Assembly: GCF_046244365.1 (NCBI RefSeq)
Contig: NZ_CP176395.1
Location: forward strand, 7,378,001 to 7,442,000
DNA from: Paenibacillus_V sp046244365
GTDB taxonomy: Bacteria; Bacillota; Bacilli; Paenibacillales; NBRC-103111
Reading direction: 5' to 3'
DNA: 64,000 nucleotides
Of this stretch, positions 8,366-17,357 are shown piece by piece; within the stretch, counting starts at the first letter, position 1; each line of letters begins with the position of its first letter. The notes beneath the pieces are model-generated. The model worked only from the letters and a program-made list of their open reading frames with translations, was not told the origin of the DNA and did no database searches. The translations under genes and the position numbers were made by a program.

Positions 8366-8995
8366 TTATTTAGCAAACGTTCCCTTTAGTTGAAAAATAG
8401 GTTTTAGATTCAATACCCCCAAATCAACTGCCGTCTCCATATAACCAACTATCTGATCAAATGTAAATATACTTAGCTTTTCATTTATGACTTCCTTATC
8501 GTACTCCATATCTCCTAGTACATAAGGAATGAATGCCTCGACATCTTTGGACTTAACCTCATGTAAATCAAAAATTGTTGGAATATAACAAAGCGTTTTT
8601 CTCAATTCATCTTTAAAACCATAGTATTCCAATAATTTTCCATTTAGTACTCTGAAATCATTATGGTATAAATGCAATACTTCTTTATTAACTTCCATTC
8701 TGTTTCTCAACCAAGGCAAATAAAAACCTTTCAACCATATATGATCTGCGATTAAATGCGTAAAATACCCCAATATATAATGACTTTCTTCTTGCGAACT
8801 ATATTTATATAAAAACCCTTTGTAGTCAATACTTCTTGAATAATCTCGTACATCACCTATAAAGAAGTGTGATGCGTCTTTAGGTGAAACAGCATCTGGA
8901 GCAATGCTTCCAAGTAAAAATGGTGTTCTATCTTCTATTGACAAACACTCTGCAATTCTATTAGCAATAATCACGTGCATTATTCTTGAACCCAC
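8366..8995 (-). CDS. Zinc-dependent phospholipase C domain protein
   Basis: 209 residues from GTG at 8995, which has GGGAGG eight bases upstream; a longer TTG start at 9025 lacks a site. The N-terminus GSRIMHVIIANRIAE, then FLLGSIAPDA and, further on, GYFTHLIADHIW, is the Zn-dependent phospholipase C-like domain with conserved His and Asp metal ligands (H6, D29 in this numbering, and the HLIADH helix). No signal peptide, so probably cytoplasmic; the substrate is unknown. Markedly AT-rich compared with the flanks, as is the VanW gene, which suggests joint acquisition. Confidence 0.75.
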   Translation of the reverse strand: MGSRIMHVIIANRIAECLSIEDRTPFLLGSIAPDAVSPKDASHFFIGDVRDYSRSIDYKGFLYKYSSQEESHYILGYFTHLIADHIWLKGFYLPWLRNRMEVNKEVLHLYHNDFRVLNGKLLEYYGFKDELRKTLCYIPTIFDLHEVKSKDVEAFIPYVLGDMEYDKEVINEKLSIFTFDQIVGYMETAVDLGVLNLKPIFQLKGTFAK

Positions 8996-9287
8996 ATCAT
9001 CGTCCTCCCATCCTTTAATTAACAAAATAATATTACCATCATTTCCCTGAAGGCGGTATGCTGCCCGTTACTTCGATACAATGAAAGAGGAGTCGCCGCT
9101 TGGCAAGCTCCTCCGCAATCAGTTCTCCGTTAGTTTCTTAATTAAACTTACTCGAATTATATCATCCCAAATTGGACCACGCCGAACCACATGGTACCCA
9201 ATTTTTTACCTGTATATTGACTAATATTAGCTTCAATATATGGGAGAACTAGTACATATCGAATTATGCGTTAATATCCAGTCGTAA
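8996..9287. other. Gap with no supported gene
   Basis: Contains the upstream region of the phospholipase-domain gene and a mixed-composition stretch around 9060-9130. No promoter clear enough to call and no ORF with a ribosome binding site. Confidence 0.4.
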
Positions 9288-9323
9288 AAAACACTCGCTC
9301 CCCTTATCGAGAGCAAGTGTTTT
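9288..9323 (-). terminator. Rho-independent terminator of the modular glycoside hydrolase gene
   Basis: The arms ACACTCGCTC and GAGCAAGTGT pair with one mismatch around a 10-base loop. On the minus strand the stem is followed by six T. It starts seven bases after the stop at 9330. Confidence 0.8.
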
Positions 9324-9329
9324 CGTCAT

Positions 9330-12300
9330 TTATCGATTCGTTACTTTCACAATCATCTTCCCGCTGACTGTCGTGCCGGCATCGTTGATCAATTCGCCTT
9401 GATACTCGTATGTGCCAGCCGGTCTGTTAGCGATGGCCGTTACTGCCGATTGCGAACTCGGCGTATGATCGGCAAGCGCCCGCGTATCGATCAGAACGCC
9501 GTTCTCATACAAGCGATACGTCGTGCCGTTCGTGCCCCACCACATATTCATGGCGACTTTGTAGTTTCCGTCGCCGTCCCAATTATCGTGGGAGAGCACC
9601 GGTACGGCCGGCGACGCTTGCGTGACGGTTACCGTATGAACGTCGCTTCTCGTCGTGCCCGACGCATTGATGAGCTCCGCAAAGTAGCGGTACGTGCCAT
9701 TCTTACGGTACGTCACGGACGTCACGGTTGATTGAGCATTCGGCGAGTGGGCCGTAAGGGTTTGCGTATCGATCAGGACGTCATTCTCATAAAGCTTATA
9801 TGTGCTGCCGTTATTCCCCCACCACATATTCATCCTCACCGCATACTTGCCGTCTAGAATACCATTGTCATGCCCATTGTCATCCGACAGGTAGGGCTTT
9901 CCCGGGGCTTCTGCCGGATTCGGCGGAGGTAAACGCTTGACCGTCAACTCCCCGCTCCCCTCGCTGCCAAGGAAATATGCGGCATCGTTCCGGCCGAACG
10001 AAACGTGTATCGGGTAAACCGTATCCTGCTCGGCACTCGCCGCCAGTTGGATATTGTAATTCAGCGCCGCTGCCCCATTCGCATCGGTTACCGCCGTTCC
10101 GACCGCATTCCCGTTCACGGCAAAGGATACGCTTTCCCCGGCAACCGCCAGGCCGTTCTTATCCCGGAGCGCCGCCCGCAGCGTCACCGTTTCGTTAACT
10201 TGCCCTGCTGCGTTTGAAGCCTCCAATAACGTGCTATGGAATAGCTTGAACGTGACCGTTCGCTCGGTCATGTTCCCTGCCTGATCGGCGGCTTGCACGG
10301 ACAAAGTATGACTCCCTTTGACGGTTACCGGCGTACCGGATGTCCAGGCTTCGCCGTTCAGCAAAATCCGGACGCTTTGCAGATCGCCGTCTTCGTCTTC
10401 CGCCTTCACGACCGGAACGGCCGTATCCGTGTAGCTTTGCCCATCTGCGACCCCTTCGATGGCGATGACAGGGGCGGACGGGTTTTTGATCCATTGAACG
10501 GTTCTGTACTTTTTGGGATCCTTCGTCTCCCCGATTCCGGACCCCCACTCGATCCAGCCTTTCCTGCCGTTACCGTCGTTGTCGTTGACCAGCAGCGAGA
10601 AGCCGATGACTCCATCCTTGGCAGGCTTGATCGGCGCAAGCTCCGACCAAGGAAGCGCGAGCTCATAGACCGTAAGCTTCTGTTCTTCGTCTCGCGCAAT
10701 TTGCAAGGAACCGTTCGTTACAATACCCTTGTTGGCGGAATCGGGCGTCATCCAACGGTAAATTTGCGGTCCCTGCGGCGTTTGGGACAGCCCGTATTCG
10801 TACCATCCCAAGTTCTCCCCCGGGATACCGGCTATCGCGGCAAACTGGATGCTGTCGTTTTTCCATATTTCTTCTCCGCTAGCGGGAGCGAAATGTACGT
10901 CGTCTTTGATGGTCGCGGTCAGGTAGAAGTTGTCCCGATCCCAGTTCAACCAGACGCTGCCGTCCAAATCCGCCGGACCCGAATAGTTTTGCAGTTTCTT
11001 CGTTCCCTTCGACAGCTCGATGAATGGCGGCGCCGCTACGATTGCGGAATCTGCCGCACCGTCAACCTGTACCGTACCGGGAATAACCGGATTGAAATCC
11101 AGCTTCCCCGCGTACACGAACGGCTCTTTCCCGTCAAAACGGACGGTCACTTGGGCCTGATAGCTGACCCCGAAGTCGAAGCCGGCAAGCGGAATATCGA
11201 ATGTCCGCTCGGAGCCAGGCGGAACGACCCCGGACCATTCCCGGCTGCCCGACTGGGAACCGAGCTGCCAATCGGCTGACTTGACGGCGAGCCCTTGCAC
11301 GTTCGAATAGTTGCGGATCTGCACCTTCAACGCTTCGCTCTTCGTATTTACGTCGGAAATGATCGGGACGATACGCGCTCCGTAGGAAGGAAGCGTTCGG
11401 ACCGCATGCTTTAGCCTGCCGACTTTGCTTCCGTTTACGGTCAAATCTCCGGTTACATACCGGACGCCTTCCCGATCCAAGCCCGGCAGAGCGAACGGCT
11501 GCATTGCCGTCTGGCCGGCTTCCGCGTACAAGGAGAAGGACGCCCCTTCCACGTCGAACGAAACGGCGAGAGGCGCAGCTTCGGCATTGTTCATCTCCAC
11601 CTTCAGCGCGACGGGTTCCCCCGTTACCGCCTCGTCCCCGGTTAGAGCAAACGTCGAATCGGCCGAAATGCCGTCAATGTCGCTTTTGATGTAGATCGGT
11701 TCTCCGGTAAGCGTTACATACACTTTGCCGTCTAGCGGCGTGAACGTTTCAGTATTCCCCATCATATCGGCTACTTGAATCGGCGAATCTGTATGAATCG
11801 CTGCCTGTACGGGGGCATTGGCCCAGACGATCCTTATGTTCCGGCCGTCTTTATCGAACTTGTAGCTGGAAATGCCCGGGCCGAACGATTCCCGTTCCAC
11901 GAACCGAGCGCCGATCAGCGCTCTTGTCATCGCCGCGTAAGCCGCATAGGCAGGCTTTGGCGTAAACTGTCCTTGCGGGTCGTTCGCATTCCGAAGGAGG
12001 CCGAAATTTTCTTCGTGATAGTCGGCTTTCATGCCGTCGTTCATCAAATCGTACCAGAATACTTTTTCGACGCCCTCTCCCAGCGCCTGGACATGCGTGC
12101 GTACCACATAATCGGCTTGCGTATTTTCGGTAATGCCTATGCCTCCGCTATACGTAGGCCAGCCGATCTCCGTAAACCATAGCGGCTTGAGCTGCCCTTG
12201 ATTATATTGGCGGATCAAGCTCTGCGTATTGCGCACGGCATCTACGATTCCGTCCGGCGGTCTTTGGCTCTGGTAAGGATGGATCGAAACGGCGTCCATA

Positions 12301-14288
12301 TACTGAAGCCCGCCGAGCTTGAACACTTCCTCCATCCAGCCCAGCGGCGTTCCGGCCGTTGCCATCCCGACAACTGTTACGTCAGGTCTGGTGGCTTTTA
12401 TCGTCTCATAGGTTTTCTTCAGCAGCTTGTAGTAATAATCGGGACGGGAGTCCGCGGGACCGTTTCCTCTGTCTCCGAAGCCGCCGTTAAATTCATTGTA
12501 AACTTCCACCCATTCGATCTGATTTCCGTACAGGTCCAACAAGGCCTTTCCGTAATCGGCGTACCCCTGACGTCCCGCGTCCGTATACGGCGTACTGTTC
12601 TGATCGTAGAACGGATTCGTATAGTCCAAAATGATGAACGGCTTCAGGCCGTCCTGCTGCGTTCTCTGCATATAGGCGTCACGGTTCGCAGGCTTCCGGT
12701 ATTGCCCTTTTTCATATTCGACCGCTTCCCACGGAATTTCATCGCGGAAGTTTTTGGCCCCTGCACGGCTCAGCAGCTCGCTTAGCTCCGGGGTCCACCC
12801 TTGCGGGTTTTCCCATGCAAGATGTGTCGATATGCCGAACGGAGAACTTGCCGCTGCGGTCGGGTCTGCATCGGTTAAACGGGCAAACGAAACGTCCGCG
12901 CTTTTGATCGTTTGGCCGCCCTTTTCGGCGGTAAGCGTTAGTTTATGATAGCCGAGCTTCTGCAAGGGAATCGTCAAGTTCAGCAGCCCGCCTTGTACGC
13001 TATCCCTTCCTTCCGCTACCTTATGATCCAAATGGTCATATACGCTCCAGCTCACCGTATCTCCTCTTGTCGCGAGCGGAAAGGCCACGGGTTCGCTTTC
13101 CAGGAAAATATTGCCCATACGAACCTGCTGGACGGACAAATCCGGCAAGGCAGCAGTCGCCACAATATTGTCCAACCGGATGTCTCCGCCCGATTTTCCG
13201 CCGGTCAAGCCGGACTTCTCCAACAAAAATTCGATTTGCTGGGCGGGACCATGCCATTTGCCATCATTCGCCCCGCTAAAATAAAGATAATTTAGGCCGC
13301 CGTCGAATTTAAAAATCTCTAGCTTCTGCCAGTTGGAAGTCGCCGCTAAAGCTATTTTCTGCTGATGCACCTGCCCTGTCGCATCCTTCACGCGCAGCGA
13401 GATCGAAGCGGCATCCGCCGTTTGAATCCAAAATTCCAGCTTCTGCATATCGATAGGCGCGAAGCTTCTGCCCAGCGTTATATATTTGCCGCCGCCGCTG
13501 AAATCCCCCCTCAGCTTGGCGGAATAGGCTCCGGCCTTGAACGCGGACGCATCCCGCACATATTCGCCTTTGGCTCCCGGAAAGTCGGTGCCGAGGCCTA
13601 ATTTCCATATATCAAAAGCGTTCTCGAAGCTGCCGATCGCGGCTTCCCATAGAGGCTCCTGCTGCGGAACCGTCGCCGAGATCTCGTCAAACCGCACGTC
13701 CCCGCTTGTTTTGCCCCCGGTCAAGCCGGACTTCTCCAGCAAAAACTCGAGTTCCTGAGTGGGACCGTGCCATTTGCCGTCATTTGCGCCGCTGAAATAG
13801 AGATAGCCTAGCCCGCCGTTAAACTTGGTTATCTCGACCTTTTGCCAATTCGCGGTTGATGCCAAGGTAATCCTCTGCTGGTGCACCTGCCCGCTAGAAT
13901 CCTTCACCCGAAGCGTAAGCCAAGCGGCGTCCGCCGTTTTCACCCAAAACTCGAGCTTTTGCATATCCAAGGGCAGGAATCTTTTACGCAGCGTCACATA
14001 TTTGCCGCCCGCGCTGAAATCGCCGCGCAGCTTCCCGGAAAATGCCCCGGATTTGAACACGGACGCATCCCGGGCATATTCGCCTTTGGCTCCCGGGGCT
14101 TCGGTTCCGAGGCCAAAGCTCCAAACCTCCTCATCGGTTTCAAAACCGCCGACGGTTACGTTCTGTAAGGAGGCTTCAGCCGCATCCGCCGCCTTCGTTA
14201 CTCCCGGCACAAGCCCGTTCCTTGGCCAGGCAGACAAAAGCAGAACCAGTACCAGGCTTACCAACCACTTTTTCCGTACCACATCCAT
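9330..14288 (-). CDS. Large secreted multimodular clan GH-A glycoside hydrolase
   Basis: 1652 residues, ATG at 14288 after GGAGTG. The signal peptide (about 1-35) has a KKWLVSLVLVLLLSAW core. Two copies of a 170-residue carbohydrate-binding-like module follow (about 46-206 and 216-376; each ends KSGLTGGK, then RxDxIxAT). A TIM barrel (about 480-800) has acid/base Glu600 in EVYNEFN and likely nucleophile Glu707 in WFTEIGW, as in clan GH-A (GH5/GH39-like). Next come a linker of Ig-like sequence, a CBM9/DOMON-like domain (about 1073-1260), bacterial Ig-like domains (about 1265-1440), and two repeated C-terminal modules (about 1464-1560 and 1563-1652) with MNMWWGxNGxTYxLYENxVLIDT. Exported, acting on plant polysaccharide. 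Substrate unassigned, but its position downstream of an oligogalacturonate-lyase-like gene and an importer suggests pectic side chains. Confidence 0.85.
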   Translation of the reverse strand: MDVVRKKWLVSLVLVLLLSAWPRNGLVPGVTKAADAAEASLQNVTVGGFETDEEVWSFGLGTEAPGAKGEYARDASVFKSGAFSGKLRGDFSAGGKYVTLRKRFLPLDMQKLEFWVKTADAAWLTLRVKDSSGQVHQQRITLASTANWQKVEITKFNGGLGYLYFSGANDGKWHGPTQELEFLLEKSGLTGGKTSGDVRFDEISATVPQQEPLWEAAIGSFENAFDIWKLGLGTDFPGAKGEYVRDASAFKAGAYSAKLRGDFSGGGKYITLGRSFAPIDMQKLEFWIQTADAASISLRVKDATGQVHQQKIALAATSNWQKLEIFKFDGGLNYLYFSGANDGKWHGPAQQIEFLLEKSGLTGGKSGGDIRLDNIVATAALPDLSVQQVRMGNIFLESEPVAFPLATRGDTVSWSVYDHLDHKVAEGRDSVQGGLLNLTIPLQKLGYHKLTLTAEKGGQTIKSADVSFARLTDADPTAAASSPFGISTHLAWENPQGWTPELSELLSRAGAKNFRDEIPWEAVEYEKGQYRKPANRDAYMQRTQQDGLKPFIILDYTNPFYDQNSTPYTDAGRQGYADYGKALLDLYGNQIEWVEVYNEFNGGFGDRGNGPADSRPDYYYKLLKKTYETIKATRPDVTVVGMATAGTPLGWMEEVFKLGGLQYMDAVSIHPYQSQRPPDGIVDAVRNTQSLIRQYNQGQLKPLWFTEIGWPTYSGGIGITENTQADYVVRTHVQALGEGVEKVFWYDLMNDGMKADYHEENFGLLRNANDPQGQFTPKPAYAAYAAMTRALIGARFVERESFGPGISSYKFDKDGRNIRIVWANAPVQAAIHTDSPIQVADMMGNTETFTPLDGKVYVTLTGEPIYIKSDIDGISADSTFALTGDEAVTGEPVALKVEMNNAEAAPLAVSFDVEGASFSLYAEAGQTAMQPFALPGLDREGVRYVTGDLTVNGSKVGRLKHAVRTLPSYGARIVPIISDVNTKSEALKVQIRNYSNVQGLAVKSADWQLGSQSGSREWSGVVPPGSERTFDIPLAGFDFGVSYQAQVTVRFDGKEPFVYAGKLDFNPVIPGTVQVDGAADSAIVAAPPFIELSKGTKKLQNYSGPADLDGSVWLNWDRDNFYLTATIKDDVHFAPASGEEIWKNDSIQFAAIAGIPGENLGWYEYGLSQTPQGPQIYRWMTPDSANKGIVTNGSLQIARDEEQKLTVYELALPWSELAPIKPAKDGVIGFSLLVNDNDGNGRKGWIEWGSGIGETKDPKKYRTVQWIKNPSAPVIAIEGVADGQSYTDTAVPVVKAEDEDGDLQSVRILLNGEAWTSGTPVTVKGSHTLSVQAADQAGNMTERTVTFKLFHSTLLEASNAAGQVNETVTLRAALRDKNGLAVAGESVSFAVNGNAVGTAVTDANGAAALNYNIQLAASAEQDTVYPIHVSFGRNDAAYFLGSEGSGELTVKRLPPPNPAEAPGKPYLSDDNGHDNGILDGKYAVRMNMWWGNNGSTYKLYENDVLIDTQTLTAHSPNAQSTVTSVTYRKNGTYRYFAELINASGTTRSDVHTVTVTQASPAVPVLSHDNWDGDGNYKVAMNMWWGTNGTTYRLYENGVLIDTRALADHTPSSQSAVTAIANRPAGTYEYQGELINDAGTTVSGKMIVKVTNR

Positions 14289-14323
14289 TCACTCCCTTAT
14301 GCGTTTTTTAGGTTGCACCCCAA

Positions 14324-14337
14324 AGTAAGCGCTTGCA
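14324..14337 (-). promoter_or_regulatory. cre-like (CcpA or LacI-type) operator
   Basis: On the minus strand TGCAAGCGCTTACT matches TGWAARCGYTWNCW at 13 of 14 positions. It lies 36 bases upstream of the glycoside hydrolase start, as expected for catabolite repression of a polysaccharide-degrading enzyme. Confidence 0.5.
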
Positions 14338-14407
14338 AAATAATGCCGTATCATCGATGCGCCTCCTGCAAACCATGCCCCTTTCCTCCGCATGAACCTC
14401 CAAGGAT

Positions 14408-14430
14408 AAACGCCTTGCGGCGTCTTTTTT
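14408..14430. terminator. Possible small terminator hairpin
   Basis: AACGCC, a four-base loop and GGCGTC, followed on the plus strand by six T. On the minus strand the loop is GCAA. It lies between the lyase-like gene (stop 14513) and the hydrolase gene. The stem is short and its best orientation does not match the flanking genes, so confidence is low. Confidence 0.3.
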
Positions 14431-14512
14431 ACGCCTTGCGTTTACCGAGACGATGAACAATCAGCGGAGATATACGTTCTGAATCGTGGACAACAAAGGC
14501 ATTCCTTCCACG

Positions 14513-15670
14513 CTACCACTCGAGCGCCAAGCTATCCCCCTCTCCGCCAAGCCGGTTACCGTCGCTAACCTTCATCACGCCGACCCAAAGCGCATCATGC
14601 TCATCCGAAAAGGTGAAGGTGACCTTGCGGCTGTCCGGACTAAACGACGGATGCGGATGTCCTGGATGGACGCCGCGGCACGGAAGCTCGCAGAGCAGCT
14701 CGGATCGTTTCGTGGCCGTATCGATCAACACGATTTTGGACTTGCCGGGCTCCTGTGTATCCGCAGCCGCGTAACGGCCGTCCGGACTTATGCCGACATG
14801 CCAGTACCTGTAATCGCCGTTAACGAATTCGTGCCTTTCGCCCCATTTATCCGCGAAATAGACGCCCGCCGGTTGATCCGGACTGTGCGCATATTTCACG
14901 AAATATAGCCCGCTGCCGTCAAACGACCATATTTCATGTCCTACATACTCCACATGCCGTCCACTTTCGTCCCTCTTCTGCGGGAAGATGTTGCGCGTTT
15001 CTCCGGTTCGCGTATCGATTACCCATAACCGGTCCGGTATATGCTCCGTTGCTCCCTCATGGCAATAGAACACCATCTCGGGATCGACAGGGCTAACCAT
15101 CGCATGATTCGCCACCGGGTACGGTTCGGCAAACAGGGGGCGAATCGCTTCCCGCACTTCCCCGCTCGCCGTATCGACGGTGCCGATCACCCAGCATTTC
15201 CCCGCCGCCGCCGCAGCCTCGGATGCCGGGCTTCCCTCCAACGCCGCCTCGTGATTCAACTCGCTCCAATAGACGCCAAGCGTTCTGCCGTCATTCGTAA
15301 TCGACAGAGGCCCTTCGATGACGCAATGCTCCTTCAGCCTGCAAACCGTACGCCGTTCGCCGCTCCATGCGTCGATCGCGTACAGCTCGTTCCGGTCGAA
15401 CAAATACAGAACGTCATCGCACGAAACGACTCCGCGCCCCCAAGCGAAGCCTTCCTCGAGCACCTGCGCATCGCCCGTTTCCGTATCGAAGCGCACGACG
15501 CTTCCCGTCAGCTTCTCCCTGTCGATACCGGCGTGCACGATCAAGTGCCGGCTGTCCGAAAGCCACGTCATTGCCGTCATGTAATGATGAGCCGTATCGG
15601 TTCCTTCAAGCCCGACCGCAAGTATGGGCAGTCCCGTGACGGAATCCGCAAACGACATCCGTCTTAGCAT
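14513..15670 (-). CDS. Oligogalacturonate-lyase-like beta-propeller protein (PL22-related)
   Basis: 385 residues from ATG at 15670, with a perfect AGGAGG seven bases upstream; this equals the usual length of oligogalacturonate lyases, and a longer open frame upstream is not used. Seven-bladed TolB-like propeller repeats: ISPDGRYAAADT, FSPDSRKVTFTF, WSFDGSGLYFV. Near the C-terminus GHEIWSFDG and HPGHPHPSFSPD correspond to the Mn-binding region of PL22 enzymes. The Gln ligand known from that family appears to be His here. No signal peptide, so cytoplasmic: it would cleave imported unsaturated oligogalacturonides. It follows the SBP gene by 150 bases and could be the last gene of that operon. 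Confidence 0.7.
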   Translation of the reverse strand: MLRRMSFADSVTGLPILAVGLEGTDTAHHYMTAMTWLSDSRHLIVHAGIDREKLTGSVVRFDTETGDAQVLEEGFAWGRGVVSCDDVLYLFDRNELYAIDAWSGERRTVCRLKEHCVIEGPLSITNDGRTLGVYWSELNHEAALEGSPASEAAAAAGKCWVIGTVDTASGEVREAIRPLFAEPYPVANHAMVSPVDPEMVFYCHEGATEHIPDRLWVIDTRTGETRNIFPQKRDESGRHVEYVGHEIWSFDGSGLYFVKYAHSPDQPAGVYFADKWGERHEFVNGDYRYWHVGISPDGRYAAADTQEPGKSKIVLIDTATKRSELLCELPCRGVHPGHPHPSFSPDSRKVTFTFSDEHDALWVGVMKVSDGNRLGGEGDSLALEW

Positions 15671-15820
15671 GTTATCGCCTCCTGTTCCTGCATGTTCACC
15701 CTCGCCAAAGCTCCCCCAGCCATCGCAATACGGAAAAGAGAAGTGGATCCGCAAGTCGAATCCACTCTGAACTCCTTCCAAGCATCTTCGGAAGCCGTTC
15801 CGCATTAAGCGAAGAACACG

Positions 15821-17248
15821 CTACTTTACCGTCACCTTGGAAAGCACTTCCTCGTCGAACTTCTTCGCCGCGGCGTCAAGCAGCGCTTTGACATCCGCAT
15901 TTTTGTTGGTCAGCACCTCTTGCAGAACGTTCGTCAATGCCGCATACGTATCCTGGCCGTTATACGAAGGCTCCGGAACGCCTTTCATCAGCTTGGCGAC
16001 TTGCGGATCGAACCGGTAGACATTATCCGGATATTGATCGACGAGCGTCGCGATTTTCTTGCCGTGTTCGGAATCCGCTTTGTAATAAGCCGGAGCCCCG
16101 TACAGGTACACCTGGCCTTTGGTTTTCCGTTCGTCCAGAACCCGCTTCAGCTCTACAACCTCGCTGTCGTTAAACAAATCGAACGTCATGTAATCGAATG
16201 CCGCTTGCTGCACCTCCGGCGTTTCCTGCGGGTTGACGACGTCATAGTTGCCGCCCAGTACGCCCGTATGATCGCCGCCCTTCACCATCGACGGCACCGG
16301 GAGAATCATCAGATCTTCTTTTTTCATGCCGCCGTTGTTGACCGAGTCCTCGATCTTCTCGCCCATTACCATAGCGGCCCGGCCTTGCTTGAACAAATTG
16401 TATACATCGCCGTAGTTTAAAGCCCAGTTCTGAGGGAGCGCGTCGCCTTCCCATCTTAATTTCTTCACGAATTCCATCGCTTTGACGCCGGCATCGGAGT
16501 TGAAAGCGGACGTTACTTTGCCGCCGGCCACATTTTGCGCGGTTCCTCCAGCTGCATACAAGAAGTTCGTCCAGTTCCATCCTCCTTCATTGCCTTTGGC
16601 CATCATGGCGAACCCGGCTATTCCTTTGGCAGGATCGGCAGTCGCTTTAGCCGCCGCGTAGAAATCGTCCCAGGTCCAGTCCGGCGTCGGCAGCGGAACG
16701 CTTTTGGCTGCAAACAGCTTTTTGTTGATCATGACGGACATGATATAACCGTTAGCCGGTACCGCATACATTTTGCCGTCAATCTTGAACGGGCCTGTCA
16801 GCTTATCGTTAAAGTCGTTGGCATGCTCATACTTCGCCAGGAATGGCGTCAAATCCGTCAACCACTTGCGTTCCAGCAGCGTCTTTCCCTCGGTAGCCGG
16901 CGTACGGAACCAGGAAGGCGCTTGATGGGCGGCCATCTTGATGCCGATTTCATTCGGCGAATATTGCCAGTCGTTCTTTTTCAGGGTCACGTTCGGGTAT
17001 TTCTCTCCAAAGCGTTTCATCTTGCTGTTCACCATATCGATTGCCGCGAGATTGTCGGACTTCGGAAACTGGACGGTCATCGTGATCTCCGGAGCTTTGG
17101 CCGCCGCGCTCGGGCTCGCCGAAGGCTGCTTCGTTGCCGCACCTCCGCCGCTTCCGTTATTTCCGCTATTGCCGCCGCTCCCGCAGGCGGTGGTCGCGAT
17201 CATCGTCAAAGCGAGGAATGCCATCATGCCGACTTTGTTCTTTTTCAA
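15821..17248 (-). CDS. Extracellular sugar-binding lipoprotein of an ABC importer
   Basis: 475 residues from TTG at 17248 (AAGGGG eight bases upstream). Lipobox TTAC at residues 19-22 after a short hydrophobic signal, then a Gly/Ser/Ala/Pro linker. Binding-protein family 1 features: MINKKLFAAKSVPLPTPDWTWDDF around 180, FKQGRAAMVMGEKIEDS around 290, GGNYDVVNPQET around 330. Downstream of its two permeases in the same orientation and upstream of the lyase-like gene. Probably binds pectin-derived or related oligosaccharides. No ATP-binding subunit is nearby; a shared MsmX-type ATPase is expected. Confidence 0.88.
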   Translation of the reverse strand: MKKNKVGMMAFLALTMIATTACGSGGNSGNNGSGGGAATKQPSASPSAAAKAPEITMTVQFPKSDNLAAIDMVNSKMKRFGEKYPNVTLKKNDWQYSPNEIGIKMAAHQAPSWFRTPATEGKTLLERKWLTDLTPFLAKYEHANDFNDKLTGPFKIDGKMYAVPANGYIMSVMINKKLFAAKSVPLPTPDWTWDDFYAAAKATADPAKGIAGFAMMAKGNEGGWNWTNFLYAAGGTAQNVAGGKVTSAFNSDAGVKAMEFVKKLRWEGDALPQNWALNYGDVYNLFKQGRAAMVMGEKIEDSVNNGGMKKEDLMILPVPSMVKGGDHTGVLGGNYDVVNPQETPEVQQAAFDYMTFDLFNDSEVVELKRVLDERKTKGQVYLYGAPAYYKADSEHGKKIATLVDQYPDNVYRFDPQVAKLMKGVPEPSYNGQDTYAALTNVLQEVLTNKNADVKALLDAAAKKFDEEVLSKVTVK

Positions 17249-17357
17249 TGTTACTGCCCCTTCCTATTTATGAATAATGAAGACAAGTTCATCATACTTG
17301 GCCGGTATGACGGAATCGATGACGGATTCAAGGATTGTGATGATGGATTCACCTGGA

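Noticed and set aside
10293..11279. 328-codon plus-strand ORF inside the glycoside hydrolase gene
   Set aside because: Antisense shadow; the minus-strand frame has continuous domain structure.
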